Of a stretch of DNA of 64,000 bases, positions 26,303 through 35,098 are shown one piece after another. The DNA lies in the NCBI RefSeq assembly GCF_902859625.1, contig NZ_CADIJX010000012.1:1-64000 (forward strand), given 5' to 3'. A program made the position numbers and the translations under genes. The notes under the pieces are model-generated. The model had not been told where the DNA came from and made no database searches. It was given only the letters and a program-made list of their open reading frames with translations. How positions within the stretch are numbered: position 1 is the first letter of the stretch; every line of letters begins with the position of its first letter. This DNA comes from Achromobacter pestifer. Lineage in GTDB: Bacteria; Pseudomonadota; Gammaproteobacteria; Burkholderiales; Burkholderiaceae_B.

Positions 26303-27055
26303 TCAGGGCGCCTTATAACGGTTGTACAGGGCGGTCACGTCCCTGACATAGGCTTGGGTTTCCGCATAGGGCGGCACGGCGTCGTATTTGCGCACCGCCC
26401 CTTCGCCCGCGTTGTAGGCGGCAAGCGCCAGGTCCAGACGACCCGGATATTGGTCAATCAGCCGTCGCAAATGGCGCGAACCGGCCCGCACGTTTGTCGC
26501 CGGATCCACCAGCGCGCGCTCGATATCATCCACCGACAGCACCGACGCCGCGGTTGCCGGCATCAGCTGCATCAGGCCCAGCGCGCCCTTGGGTGAACGC
26601 GCATCGCTGCGGAACCCTGACTCGATCGCGATCACGGCAGTCAGCAAGGCCCGGTCCACCCCCGAATCCACGGCGGCCTGGGCAATCAGGCCATCATGCG
26701 CGGCGGACGGCTTGGCGTCGCCCCAGCGCAGCGCACGGGATGTCGGCGCCATCGAGGCCAACCGTGCGCCGTCGCCCGCTTCCGGAGGACAGTCCAGGCA
26801 AGCCTTGATCCCGTTGCCCCGCCAGACCGTCCGCGCCTGCGCTCGCTTGTAATACTTGGCATAGCCGGTGGGCACCTTCATCGCCCGCCACACGCCATAC
26901 GGGTCTTTGTACCGGTAGATCTCACTGGCCTGAACAGGGCGGACAGGCGCCAGCGCCAGAGCGCCCGCCACGACAGCCGACAGCGCCGCCATGCCGCCGG
27001 CGCGCGCCAGCAAGGTGCGCAGGGCCAGCAGAATGGATCGGGAATGTGGGTGCAT
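26303..27055 (-). CDS. Lytic transglycosylase, SLT family, secreted
   Basis: A 250-residue protein. The signal peptide is long and cleaves near A43 (VQA/SE). A basic region follows, then a C-terminal SLT domain (about 120-245) with catalytic E145 (AIESGFRS), GALGLMQLMP and AYNAGEGAV. It cleaves peptidoglycan to 1,6-anhydro ends. It is convergent with hemL, and no secretion-system genes are close. Confidence 0.92.
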   Translation of the reverse strand: MHPHSRSILLALRTLLARAGGMAALSAVVAGALALAPVRPVQASEIYRYKDPYGVWRAMKVPTGYAKYYKRAQARTVWRGNGIKACLDCPPEAGDGARLASMAPTSRALRWGDAKPSAAHDGLIAQAAVDSGVDRALLTAVIAIESGFRSDARSPKGALGLMQLMPATAASVLSVDDIERALVDPATNVRAGSRHLRRLIDQYPGRLDLALAAYNAGEGAVRKYDAVPPYAETQAYVRDVTALYNRYKAP

Positions 27056-27293
27056 GGGTCGGGGCTCCGGCGGCGCCCGAAGGCGCGTTGGCGAGTCCCT
27101 ATGCTGCGGCGATCCCCCCGGTTTGTCGCTCCGCCCTACGTCCTAGTCCATCGCAGCCGCCCGCTTTTCCTCGATAAAACAGGGGCGCAACTAGGACATA
27201 TGCAGGACGATTACTATAGAATATGTCGCAATATTTCGTTTATTTACCAAATGAATGAACCTGGCCGCCCCGCGCCAGGCGGGAGAGGTTGAG

Positions 27294-29087
27294 ATGGACG
27301 CAGAAAACACGCTCCAGCTAGTGCTGGACGCCAACACCAACGTCCTGACGGCCATTTACACGCCGCCGCCGCGCCCCGATGCTCCGGCCCCGGACGATGA
27401 CAACGCCTTGGCCGCCGAGGCGGCGACTGACGCGACCCGCACCGCCAACGACGAAGCGGCCTTGGAACCGGACGCCGATACTGACGTTGCCGTGGATACG
27501 GATGTCGACACGGATGTCGATGTGGCCACTGCCCCCATCGTCAACCTTGATCTGCCCAATTGGGACATGCTGACCGCCGCCGCCGTCGCCCAGGGCTGGA
27601 CCGCCGAAGCGTTGGACAACCACGCCGTGCTGGCCTTCATCGACCGTTGCCGCAGCGCCGCCGAGCCGGTGCATTTCCCCGTCGGACAGGTGGTGGACGG
27701 GTCGTTCGAACTGGAACTGGACCCCACCCGCATGGCCGCACTGCTGACCCTGCACCCGCCCAAGGGCGGGCAGCCCGTCACGCTGGACATGTTGCGCCAC
27801 GCCGTCACCGACCGCGGCATCGTGCATGGCGTGCTGAACCAGGCCATGGCCGAGGCCGTGGAACAGGGCCGCCACGCAACCGTGATGATCGCCCAGGGCA
27901 CGCCGCCCACCCGCGGCACGCCGACCCGCTTTGAAAGCCTGCTGGACCGGCTGAAGCCGCGTGCACAGGAAATCGACGAACTGGCCCAGGTGGATTACCG
28001 CGATCTGGGCAGCCTGCTGCTGGTCTCGCCCGGCACGCCGCTGATGCGCCGGGTTCCCCCGTTGCCCGGCGTGGACGGCACCAATGTGCTGGGCGAACCG
28101 GTCCTGCCGGATGAAATGCCCGATACGCCCTTTTCCAAGGACATCTCGGGGGTCGAGGTCGACCCGGAAGATCCGCTGCTGCTGCGCGCCACCATCGCCG
28201 GCACGCCCACGCTGATCAGCCAGGGCGTGCAGGTGAATCCGATGGTGGAGGTCGACGCCGTCAACCTGTCCACGGGCAACATCACCTTTGAAGGCTCGTT
28301 GCAGGTGCGCGGCGACATCGCCGCCACCATGGAAGTCCGGGTGACCGGCGACGTGGTCGTCAACGGCACCATCGAAGCCGCGCTGGTGGAGGCCGGCGGC
28401 AGCGTGACGGTCAAAGGCGGCATCATCGGCATGGCCGAAGCCTTGCAAGACGCCACGGCCACCGCCCGCACCGCCCACATCGTCTGTGGCGGCGCGCTGA
28501 AAGCGAAGTTCATCGAAAACGCCATCATCAGCGCCGGACGGGACGTGGAAGTGGAACGCGAAATCCGCCAGAGCAGCATCGCCGCCGGCGGCAGCGTGCT
28601 GGTCGGCCCCCCGAACACGCAGCAAAGCGCGATTACCGGCGGTCAGACCCGTGCGTTGAATGCCGTGCGCGCGGGCACGATCGGTTCGCCTTCAGGCATT
28701 CCAACACTGGTGCAGGCCGGGCTGGACCCGCATGCCGACATCAAGCGGTCGGCGCTGACGCGCAAGCGCCTGAAGATGAACGAAGAAAAGGCCAAGCTGG
28801 AACAACTGCTGATGTTCCTACAGGCCAATCCGCAACGCGCCCCTGGCGACGTGGTGGAACGCGCCCGCAACACCCACGGCAAGCTGACCGGCGACCTGCT
28901 GGCGCTGGACGAAGACGAGGCTCAGCTGGTCCGCGACCTTCAGCCCCTGCACACCGCCATCATCACCGCGACGCGGCGCTTTTGCAGCGGCGCAAGGATC
29001 CAGCTGGGCAACAAGGTGCAGGAATTCCTGGAAGACCAGGTGGGCGGCAAGGCCGGGCTGGAAGAAGGCGAGATCGTCATTCGCTGA
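27294..29087 (+). CDS. FapA/DUF342 family protein
   Basis: A 597-residue cytoplasmic protein. A low-complexity acidic N terminus (about 25-80, with repeated DTDVD) is followed by the DUF342 beta-helix region (about 140-480; GDVVVNGTIEAALVEAGGSVTVKGGI) and a C-terminal coiled coil (about 495-560). DUF342 proteins include FapA of Vibrio, which acts in flagellar pole assembly; no flagellar genes are here. The ATG at 27294 has GGGAGAGG upstream. The 238-bp leader is AT-rich with a TATAGAAT -10-like box at about 27218. Confidence 0.85.
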   Translation: MDAENTLQLVLDANTNVLTAIYTPPPRPDAPAPDDDNALAAEAATDATRTANDEAALEPDADTDVAVDTDVDTDVDVATAPIVNLDLPNWDMLTAAAVAQGWTAEALDNHAVLAFIDRCRSAAEPVHFPVGQVVDGSFELELDPTRMAALLTLHPPKGGQPVTLDMLRHAVTDRGIVHGVLNQAMAEAVEQGRHATVMIAQGTPPTRGTPTRFESLLDRLKPRAQEIDELAQVDYRDLGSLLLVSPGTPLMRRVPPLPGVDGTNVLGEPVLPDEMPDTPFSKDISGVEVDPEDPLLLRATIAGTPTLISQGVQVNPMVEVDAVNLSTGNITFEGSLQVRGDIAATMEVRVTGDVVVNGTIEAALVEAGGSVTVKGGIIGMAEALQDATATARTAHIVCGGALKAKFIENAIISAGRDVEVEREIRQSSIAAGGSVLVGPPNTQQSAITGGQTRALNAVRAGTIGSPSGIPTLVQAGLDPHADIKRSALTRKRLKMNEEKAKLEQLLMFLQANPQRAPGDVVERARNTHGKLTGDLLALDEDEAQLVRDLQPLHTAIITATRRFCSGARIQLGNKVQEFLEDQVGGKAGLEEGEIVIR

Positions 29088-29105
29088 CCTCGCCTTTGGC
29101 GTCTT

Positions 29106-29912
29106 TCAGGGCGCCAGTTCCTGGAACCAGACGCGCGGCGAAATCCCGCGGTCTGGACCCAGGATGGAGAATCCGCCGTCCACCGGGATATCCACACCGG
29201 TCATCCAGGACGCGGCATCCGAACACGCAAAGCAAACGGCGGCTGCGATCTCGCTGCCCGCCCCCACCCGGCCCAGCGGATGGAAGTGCGCCCCCACCGC
29301 ATCGGCTGCCTGCCGCGAGCCGCCCGACAGCTGCTCCACCGACGGCGACCACGTCCAGGCAGGCGACACCGCCAGCACGCGCACACCGGCCGGCGCCAGT
29401 TCCACGGCGAAATTCTTGGTGATCTGCAACAAGGCGGCCTTGGACGCCGGATACAGTGCGCGCCCGGCCGCGCCAAACTTGCCGCCCGTGCTGCCCAGGT
29501 TCACCACCACGCCGCCGCGCGGCAGGTGCGGCGCGGCCATCTGCGTGAAGATCGCGGCCGACACCAAATTGGTATCCAGCGTGCTGTGCCATTCCTCGCG
29601 CGAAGACGCCAGCCCCCGATCCGTGTACTGGCAAGCGTTGTTCACCAGAATGTCCAACCGGCCGAAGCGCGCCAGCGCGGCGTCGATGCAGCGCTGAATC
29701 TGGCTGTCCTGGCCGATGTCGGTCTCACAGAACAGCGCCCGTTCAGCCAGTTCCCCAGCCAACGCCTGCCCCGCCTGGACGTTACGCCCGACCAGCACCA
29801 CGTTGACGCCTGCCGCCACCAGCCCGCGCGCGATATCGGCGCCCAGCCCCTGCGTACTGCCGGTGACGATGGCGGTCTTGCCGGCCAAGCCGGGAAAGCC
29901 TGAAAAATCCAT
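29106..29912 (-). CDS. SDR family oxidoreductase
   Basis: A 268-residue short-chain dehydrogenase. TGSTQGLGADIARG binds NAD(P), NNAC replaces NNAG, and YPASKAAL supplies the catalytic Y and K. It is the last gene of the Rieske oxygenase operon and could oxidise a cis-dihydrodiol or related alcohol product (inference). The ATG at 29912 (MDFSGFPGL) is preferred to longer readings. Confidence 0.9.
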   Translation of the reverse strand: MDFSGFPGLAGKTAIVTGSTQGLGADIARGLVAAGVNVVLVGRNVQAGQALAGELAERALFCETDIGQDSQIQRCIDAALARFGRLDILVNNACQYTDRGLASSREEWHSTLDTNLVSAAIFTQMAAPHLPRGGVVVNLGSTGGKFGAAGRALYPASKAALLQITKNFAVELAPAGVRVLAVSPAWTWSPSVEQLSGGSRQAADAVGAHFHPLGRVGAGSEIAAAVCFACSDAASWMTGVDIPVDGGFSILGPDRGISPRVWFQELAP

Positions 29913-29925
29913 GGAAAATCCTTGT

Positions 29926-30534
29926 TCAGTGCGGCGCGGCGGCCCAGCGCACAGCATCCGCCACCGAACCGGTTTGTGCAATCAAGCGCATGCTGGCCAG
30001 CGACGCCTGATGCACGGCTTCGTCGGCCGACGCGCAAGCGTCTTCGGCAACCATCACGTCAAAGCCGATATCGGCCGCGTGGCGTACGGTCCCCTCCACC
30101 ACGGAATGCGTCGCCACACCCGCCACCACCAGCCGGCGCGCGCCGATGACGCGCAGCGTTTCTTCCAGTGGCGTGCCGTAGAACGCGCTGATGCGCGTGT
30201 GCTTGACGATGAACTCGCGAGGGCTGCCGGCCAGCGGTTGCAGGCCGTCGTAAAAGGCGCTGCCCCACTGCCCTTCAGGCACCGCGCCAATCGTCGCCAC
30301 ATTACGGAAGATCGCGCAATTGGCCAGCAGGTCGGCGTAGTCCGGCCGGAAAGCGATCCGCACATGCACGATGGGCAGCGCCCGCGCCCGCGCGCCGTCC
30401 AGCAAGGCGGTGGCATTGTCCAGCAGGCGCTGACGCGCCCCGCTGTCGGCATCCAGCCCGACACGGATCTTGCCGTCGGGATGCAGCACATCGTTCTGGT
30501 AGTGCAGCGCCAGCACCGCGGTATCCGGCATCAT
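29926..30534 (-). CDS. Isochorismatase-family hydrolase lacking the catalytic cysteine
   Basis: A 202-residue cysteine-hydrolase-fold protein. D15 (YQNDV) and K111 (FIVKHTRISAF) of the usual triad are present, but the GVxTNxCV segment reads GVATHSVV, so position 145 is V in place of Cys. Isochorismatase and PhzD in this fold work without the cysteine, so an enol-ether or imine hydrolase role remains possible. It overlaps the oxygenase beta subunit by one base. Confidence 0.88.
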   Translation of the reverse strand: MMPDTAVLALHYQNDVLHPDGKIRVGLDADSGARQRLLDNATALLDGARARALPIVHVRIAFRPDYADLLANCAIFRNVATIGAVPEGQWGSAFYDGLQPLAGSPREFIVKHTRISAFYGTPLEETLRVIGARRLVVAGVATHSVVEGTVRHAADIGFDVMVAEDACASADEAVHQASLASMRLIAQTGSVADAVRWAAAPH

Positions 30535-31067
30535 CAGACGAACACCTCGAACACATCATGCGCGTCGTCACAATTGACCAGATCCACGCGCTTCATGCGG
30601 ATGCGCCAGCCGTCCCCTTCGGCAGCCAGCTTGTGGGTATAGCGTCCGGCCAATTGGCGCGGCTGACGCTTGCGCCATTCCGTCATCTGAAACGCGGAAT
30701 GCACCACCAGATTGCCGGCCCCGTCCACGCCTTCGACCTGCACGCCGCCTACCAGCCGCACGCTGCGCGTGGGCGGCTGCTGCGACCAGTTGCGGGGATG
30801 CTCCAGACGCCGGATGCGCACATCGCGCAGCATCCGGTCTTCCCAGAACAACGAGATATGGTCATAGGGGCTTTGCTGACCCGGCACCCGTGGCATCCAG
30901 TACATGCCGTCCGGCGTCCACAGCGCCTGCCAGTCGTCATAGCGCCGTTCATCCAGCAGCCGCGCTTCGCGGTAAAGAAACTGGGCGATGCGGTGGTAGG
31001 CGTCCGCCGGCACGTCGGCCGGCGACAGATCCGTGGTGCCAACGTCAAAATCCAGGTCTAGCAACAT
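30534..31067 (-). CDS. Aromatic-ring-hydroxylating dioxygenase, beta subunit
   Basis: A 177-residue NTF2-fold subunit (FLYREARLLDERRYDDWQ, RDVRIRRLEHPRNWSQQPP, SVRLVGGVQVEG). It has a structural role in an alpha3beta3 Rieske oxygenase. The ATG at 31067 overlaps the alpha-subunit stop by 10 bp. Confidence 0.93.
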   Translation of the reverse strand: MLLDLDFDVGTTDLSPADVPADAYHRIAQFLYREARLLDERRYDDWQALWTPDGMYWMPRVPGQQSPYDHISLFWEDRMLRDVRIRRLEHPRNWSQQPPTRSVRLVGGVQVEGVDGAGNLVVHSAFQMTEWRKRQPRQLAGRYTHKLAAEGDGWRIRMKRVDLVNCDDAHDVFEVFV

Positions 31068-32401
31068 GCGCCTTCTCCCGTGGCGGGCGTGTTCAACGCC
31101 GTGCCCGCTTCCATATAGGTCTTCCAGGCGCGGAACTGATTGCGCATGGGCAATTCGCTGGTGCCGTTGACGGACACCAGGCCATCCGCGTCGCTGCGGT
31201 CGTTGCCGTGGTAACGGTGCATGCTGACCCACTCTCCGCCGCGCGTGGCGTTGCCTTCCTGGCACCGGTTGTACAGCTCGATATCGTCCGGCATGACGTT
31301 GGACGATGGCGAATTGATGACGTTCGCATAGAGCATGGCGCGTTTGAATACGCCGTCCGGCGCCCCCTTGCAGCGGAACGTCTGGATTTCAATCAAGGTA
31401 CGGTCGACGGCGATCGGGCGAATCACGCGGAACTGCTGGAACACGGTATGCGGCGACCCGCTGCCGTAGATGACCGTGTTGTGGCGGTTCATGCCCAGGA
31501 TCTCGCGGGCGCGTTCCTCGCCATAGGCGGTGGCCAGAATGTCGAAGTGCGCGCGCGACACCGGATCACGCTCGGCCGCGCCCGGGTTGAAGATGCCTTC
31601 CATGTAGCCGTGGCCGTTGTCATAGGCGCGCAGCTCCAGCTTTTCCCAGAACTCGTAGGGCTCGCCGTTGCCGTCCATGATGTGCAGCTCAAGCGGCATT
31701 TCGCCGATCTCCTTGGCCTCGTCACGGGCAGCCGCGTACGACGATTCATGCGTCACGCGGGCGTGCATGGTGTCATGCAGGTTCTCGTAGAACACCTTCC
31801 AGTTCGACCGTTGCATGACGCGAAAGATACCGCCTGCGACTTCGACCTCGCCGACCGGGGAACGGTCGCACAGGTTGTCGATGGACGAACGCACACCGCC
31901 CAGGAAGTCGGTCAGCGCCGGCCCTTCCTTGGACTGGCTGGCGAACACGAAGCCGCGGTAGTTGTCCACGCGCGCCAGGCGGCGCATCGAGAACGCGGGG
32001 TCGGTGGGGTCATAGGACGTTCCTTCCAAGCCCTGCTTCAGCGGCACCCCAAGGTGGCTGCCGTCCAGCTTGAACGTCCAGGCGTGGTAGGGACAACGGA
32101 AGAATTTGCCCACGCAGCCTTCGCCATCCGCCACCACCTTCGCCCCCTTGTGCGGGCAGCGGTTGTACAAGACATGCACGTTGCCATCGGCGGCACGCAC
32201 CATCAGCACGTCCTGATCGCCTACGCGGGTGGTGTGATAGTCGCCCGTCTTGGGCACCTGGCTTTCGTGGCCCACGTAGATCCAGGCGCGGCCGTAGATC
32301 CGTTGCATCTCCAGGTCAAAGATGGCCGGGTCGGTGTATACCCCGCGATGCACGCTGTCGCCCCGCACCATCGCCGCCAATTGTTCTTGCGTGTAAGTCA
32401 T
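31058..32401 (-). CDS. Aromatic-ring-hydroxylating dioxygenase, alpha subunit (Rieske)
   Basis: A 447-residue catalytic subunit. The Rieske 2Fe-2S ligands are C82/H84 and C103/H106 (CPH, CPYH), and the mononuclear iron motif is ENLHDTMHARVTH (D-x2-H-x4-H). It resembles benzoate/anthranilate/naphthalene-type oxygenases; the substrate cannot be read. No ferredoxin reductase gene is present in the operon, so electrons must come from one encoded elsewhere. Confidence 0.94.
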   Translation of the reverse strand: MTYTQEQLAAMVRGDSVHRGVYTDPAIFDLEMQRIYGRAWIYVGHESQVPKTGDYHTTRVGDQDVLMVRAADGNVHVLYNRCPHKGAKVVADGEGCVGKFFRCPYHAWTFKLDGSHLGVPLKQGLEGTSYDPTDPAFSMRRLARVDNYRGFVFASQSKEGPALTDFLGGVRSSIDNLCDRSPVGEVEVAGGIFRVMQRSNWKVFYENLHDTMHARVTHESSYAAARDEAKEIGEMPLELHIMDGNGEPYEFWEKLELRAYDNGHGYMEGIFNPGAAERDPVSRAHFDILATAYGEERAREILGMNRHNTVIYGSGSPHTVFQQFRVIRPIAVDRTLIEIQTFRCKGAPDGVFKRAMLYANVINSPSSNVMPDDIELYNRCQEGNATRGGEWVSMHRYHGNDRSDADGLVSVNGTSELPMRNQFRAWKTYMEAGTALNTPATGEGACC

Positions 32402-32410
32402 GTCGTCCCC

Positions 32411-33655
32411 CTACTTGTTCTCGCTGTCTTTCCAACGCGCCATCAGCGTGTTGGACGGCAAGGTCTCGTCCAAGAGCTTCGCCGCGGTGTCGCGGCCCGC
32501 CACCGGCAGCCCCTTGGGGTCCAGCAAACCCACCTGCACCAGCACGCTGGCCTGGTCCCAGTAGATGTGTTCGTGATAGAGCTTGTCGCCACGGAATTTC
32601 ACAATGGCGATCAGCGGGATTTCCACCGGCCGGCCCGTGGGCGGCACGCCGGGCAGCAGCCAATCGATTTCGGTGGTGTGCGTGAAGCAGAACAGCAGTT
32701 CATCCACGATCTGCGTGGCGCCCACCGTGCGCGACAGCGGAACCAGCCGGGTATCGGGCGGATTGCTGTTGACGAAGTGGTGCTGGTAGAAGCGCGACAG
32801 CTCCTTGTGGCCCACGCCACCCGTCATCGTCGGGATATGGTTGACGTAAGGCTCGGCCACCATCGTGGCCATCGTGGCGGCCACGTCGCGCGTGCCAAAC
32901 TCGTATTCGCAGTGCTTGTCCCACAAGGCCGAATAGTCGAACTCGGGGCCGATGGCGCGCTGCAACGCGGCCATGCTGCGCTGGTGCGCCATCTGGGCGG
33001 ACGGCTTGTCGTAGTGGTCGCCCCCCGTGCGCGCGAACGCATGGTCCATGCCCGAATACACATAAAGCTCCACGCCCGGCTTGCCGCCCAGCGCATCCAG
33101 GATGCGCTGGCGTGCCGCGGGCGGACAGAAGCCGTCCTGTTCGGCGATGTGCAGCACAAGACGGCCACGCAACGCGGCGGCTTCTTCCAGGTGCTCTTCA
33201 ATGCCCACGCCGTAATAGCCCACCGCGACGTCGACGTCGGTACGGCAAGCGGCCAGATAGGCCAGCTTGCCACCCAGGCAGTAGCCCAGCACGCCCACGC
33301 CGCCTTGCTGTTCAGGCAATTCACGCAACGCGGCGATGGTGGAGGCGATGTCCTTCACCCCCCGTTCCACGTCAAAGCCTTGGTAGAGCTCGAACGCGCG
33401 CGGCATGTCGGCCGGGCCATCGGTCAATTGGATACCCGGCTGCTGGCGCCAGAACAGGTCGGGCACCAACACCACATACCCTTCTTCGGCCAGCAATTGC
33501 GCCGCGCGGCGCATGAAGTCGTTAACGCCAAAAATCTCCTGGCACAGCACCAGGCCCGGGCCGTGGCCGGCCGCGGGCACGGCAAGATAGGCGCCGAAGG
33601 ACTTGCCATCGTACGAGGGGATCGTGATCTCGCGCGTCGTCATGTTCTGGGTCAT
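32411..33655 (-). CDS. Dienelactone hydrolase - SnoaL-like fusion protein
   Basis: A 414-residue protein. Residues about 8-230 are a dienelactone hydrolase (alpha/beta hydrolase) with E40, nucleophile C126 (YCLGG), D174 and H205 (GMDHAF). Residues about 250-400 are a SnoaL/NTF2-like domain (HYxHHFVNSNPPDT, LLPGVPPTGR), a fold used by cyclases and isomerases. The ATG at 33655 has AGGAGAA seven bases upstream. It lies between the binding-protein and Rieske genes, so it probably opens or processes a lactone or ring-cleavage product. Confidence 0.88.
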   Translation of the reverse strand: MTQNMTTREITIPSYDGKSFGAYLAVPAAGHGPGLVLCQEIFGVNDFMRRAAQLLAEEGYVVLVPDLFWRQQPGIQLTDGPADMPRAFELYQGFDVERGVKDIASTIAALRELPEQQGGVGVLGYCLGGKLAYLAACRTDVDVAVGYYGVGIEEHLEEAAALRGRLVLHIAEQDGFCPPAARQRILDALGGKPGVELYVYSGMDHAFARTGGDHYDKPSAQMAHQRSMAALQRAIGPEFDYSALWDKHCEYEFGTRDVAATMATMVAEPYVNHIPTMTGGVGHKELSRFYQHHFVNSNPPDTRLVPLSRTVGATQIVDELLFCFTHTTEIDWLLPGVPPTGRPVEIPLIAIVKFRGDKLYHEHIYWDQASVLVQVGLLDPKGLPVAGRDTAAKLLDETLPSNTLMARWKDSENK

Positions 33656-33688
33656 GCGGTTCTCCTGTAATGCGTGATGCAAGCCGGT

Positions 33689-34867
33689 TTACTTCATCTG
33701 ACAAGCAGCGGCGAAGGGATCCTGGTACTGCGACAGCACCGTGCCCGACAGCTTGTTGACCAGCTTGCCGCCCGCGCCCGGCTCAACGACGCGCAAGTAG
33801 TAGTTCTGGATCGGATATTGGTTGCGGTTGAACTTGAAATCGCCGCGCACCGACTTGAAGTCCGCGCGCCGCAGCGCCGGACGCAAGGCGTCCGCGTCCA
33901 GTTTCCCGCCCGTCTGGCGCACGGCGCTGTCAAGCAGCATGGCCGCGTCATAGCCTTGCGAGGCATACAGCGTCGGCGTGCGGTTATAGGCCTTCTTGAA
34001 ATCTTCCACGAACTGGCGATTCGCCGGGTTGTCCAGGTCGGCCGCCCACTGAGAGGTGTTGCGCAAGCCCTGGATGGGCGCTCCCACCGCGGCGATCGTG
34101 TCTTCGTCGCCCGAGAAGCCGGGCGCCAGCAACGCGATGTCCTTGGACAGGCCCGCGCCGTTGAACTGCTTGATGAAATTCACGCCCATGCCGCCAGGCA
34201 GAAAGAAGAACACCGCGTCGGGCTTGCTGGCCCGCAACCGCGTGATCTCGACCCCATAGTCCAGTTGGCCGAGCTGGGTGTAGATCTCTTCGGACAAGCC
34301 GCCTTTGTACAGGCGCTTGAAGCCATTCAGCGACTCGCGTCCGCCCGGGTAGTCCGGCGCAATCAGCGCCACGTTCTTGAACCCCTGGTCGGTTGCGTAC
34401 TTGCCCATGGCTGCGGGAATGTCTTCGTTCTGCCATGCCACCGCGAAGAAGTTCGGATTACAGCCCGCGCCGGCATAGTTTTCCGGCCCGGTATTGGTGC
34501 TGAGGTAGATGGTTCCCGACTGCAAGATGGCCGGCATCACGGGCAGCAGCACGTTTGAAAACACGATGCCCGTCATGATGTCCACGCGGTCTCGTTTCAG
34601 CAACCGTTCCACCGCCTGGCGGCCCGTGTCCGCCTTCTGCTGGTCGTCAGCCACGACCACTTCCGCCGGCAAGCCGCCCAACTTGCCTCCGGTGTGTTGC
34701 AGCGCAAGATTGAAGCCATCGCGAATCTCGTTGCCCAAGGCCGAGCCCGGGCCGGACAGCGTCGTCAACAAGCCCACCTTGACCTTGTCGGCCGCCGCCG
34801 CGCTTGCCGCGGCCGCCATGCAGACCAGCGCCGCCAGCGCGCGCCGGCTCCAGAGATTTCGATTCAT
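33689..34867 (-). CDS. LIV-type ABC transporter substrate-binding protein
   Basis: A 392-residue periplasmic binding protein (Peripla_BP_6). The signal peptide cleaves near A26. It shares long blocks (IAPDYPGGRESLNGFKR, FFLPGGMGVNFIKQF, LAPGFSGDEDTI) with the binding protein at 55133-56296, so the two are paralogues of an aromatic-acid-type group. No permease or ATPase gene lies next to it; it may use the membrane complex at 51.6-54.9 kb. Confidence 0.92.
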   Translation of the reverse strand: MNRNLWSRRALAALVCMAAAASAAAADKVKVGLLTTLSGPGSALGNEIRDGFNLALQHTGGKLGGLPAEVVVADDQQKADTGRQAVERLLKRDRVDIMTGIVFSNVLLPVMPAILQSGTIYLSTNTGPENYAGAGCNPNFFAVAWQNEDIPAAMGKYATDQGFKNVALIAPDYPGGRESLNGFKRLYKGGLSEEIYTQLGQLDYGVEITRLRASKPDAVFFFLPGGMGVNFIKQFNGAGLSKDIALLAPGFSGDEDTIAAVGAPIQGLRNTSQWAADLDNPANRQFVEDFKKAYNRTPTLYASQGYDAAMLLDSAVRQTGGKLDADALRPALRRADFKSVRGDFKFNRNQYPIQNYYLRVVEPGAGGKLVNKLSGTVLSQYQDPFAAACQMK

Positions 34868-35098
34868 GAGCCACCCCGTTTTCGCCGCCAGCCTCGCTGG
34901 CGGAAAGCTGACAGAACCCGTCTGCCGTCGGTACTCGCATGCTGCCCATCCTTGTCGCCCTGCGGCTAGCGTATGCCGCCCGGCCGCCCGGCTCTATCCG
35001 AATACGGGCAGTCTTATCCGGGATTCACTTAATTCCAAACCGGGGAGGATTAATTTACTCTGGCCCGATACGGGAGCGTTCCCGTCCCGGAGGCATCC
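34868..35098. promoter_or_regulatory. Divergent promoter region, binding protein / AraC regulator
   Basis: 231 bp between divergent starts. The half nearest the AraC gene is AT-rich (CTTAATTCCAAA ... GGATTAATTTACTC at about 35029-35062) and holds a short direct repeat TTAATT. It probably carries the promoter of the Rieske operon and the AraC-type activator site, but I can define no exact operator. Confidence 0.45.

Noticed and set aside
30890..33670. A 926-codon open frame on the + strand, antisense to the Rieske operon
   Set aside because: It is a shadow of high-GC codon bias: composition is rich in R, H, A and V, there is no family motif, and it runs across four well-supported minus-strand genes.
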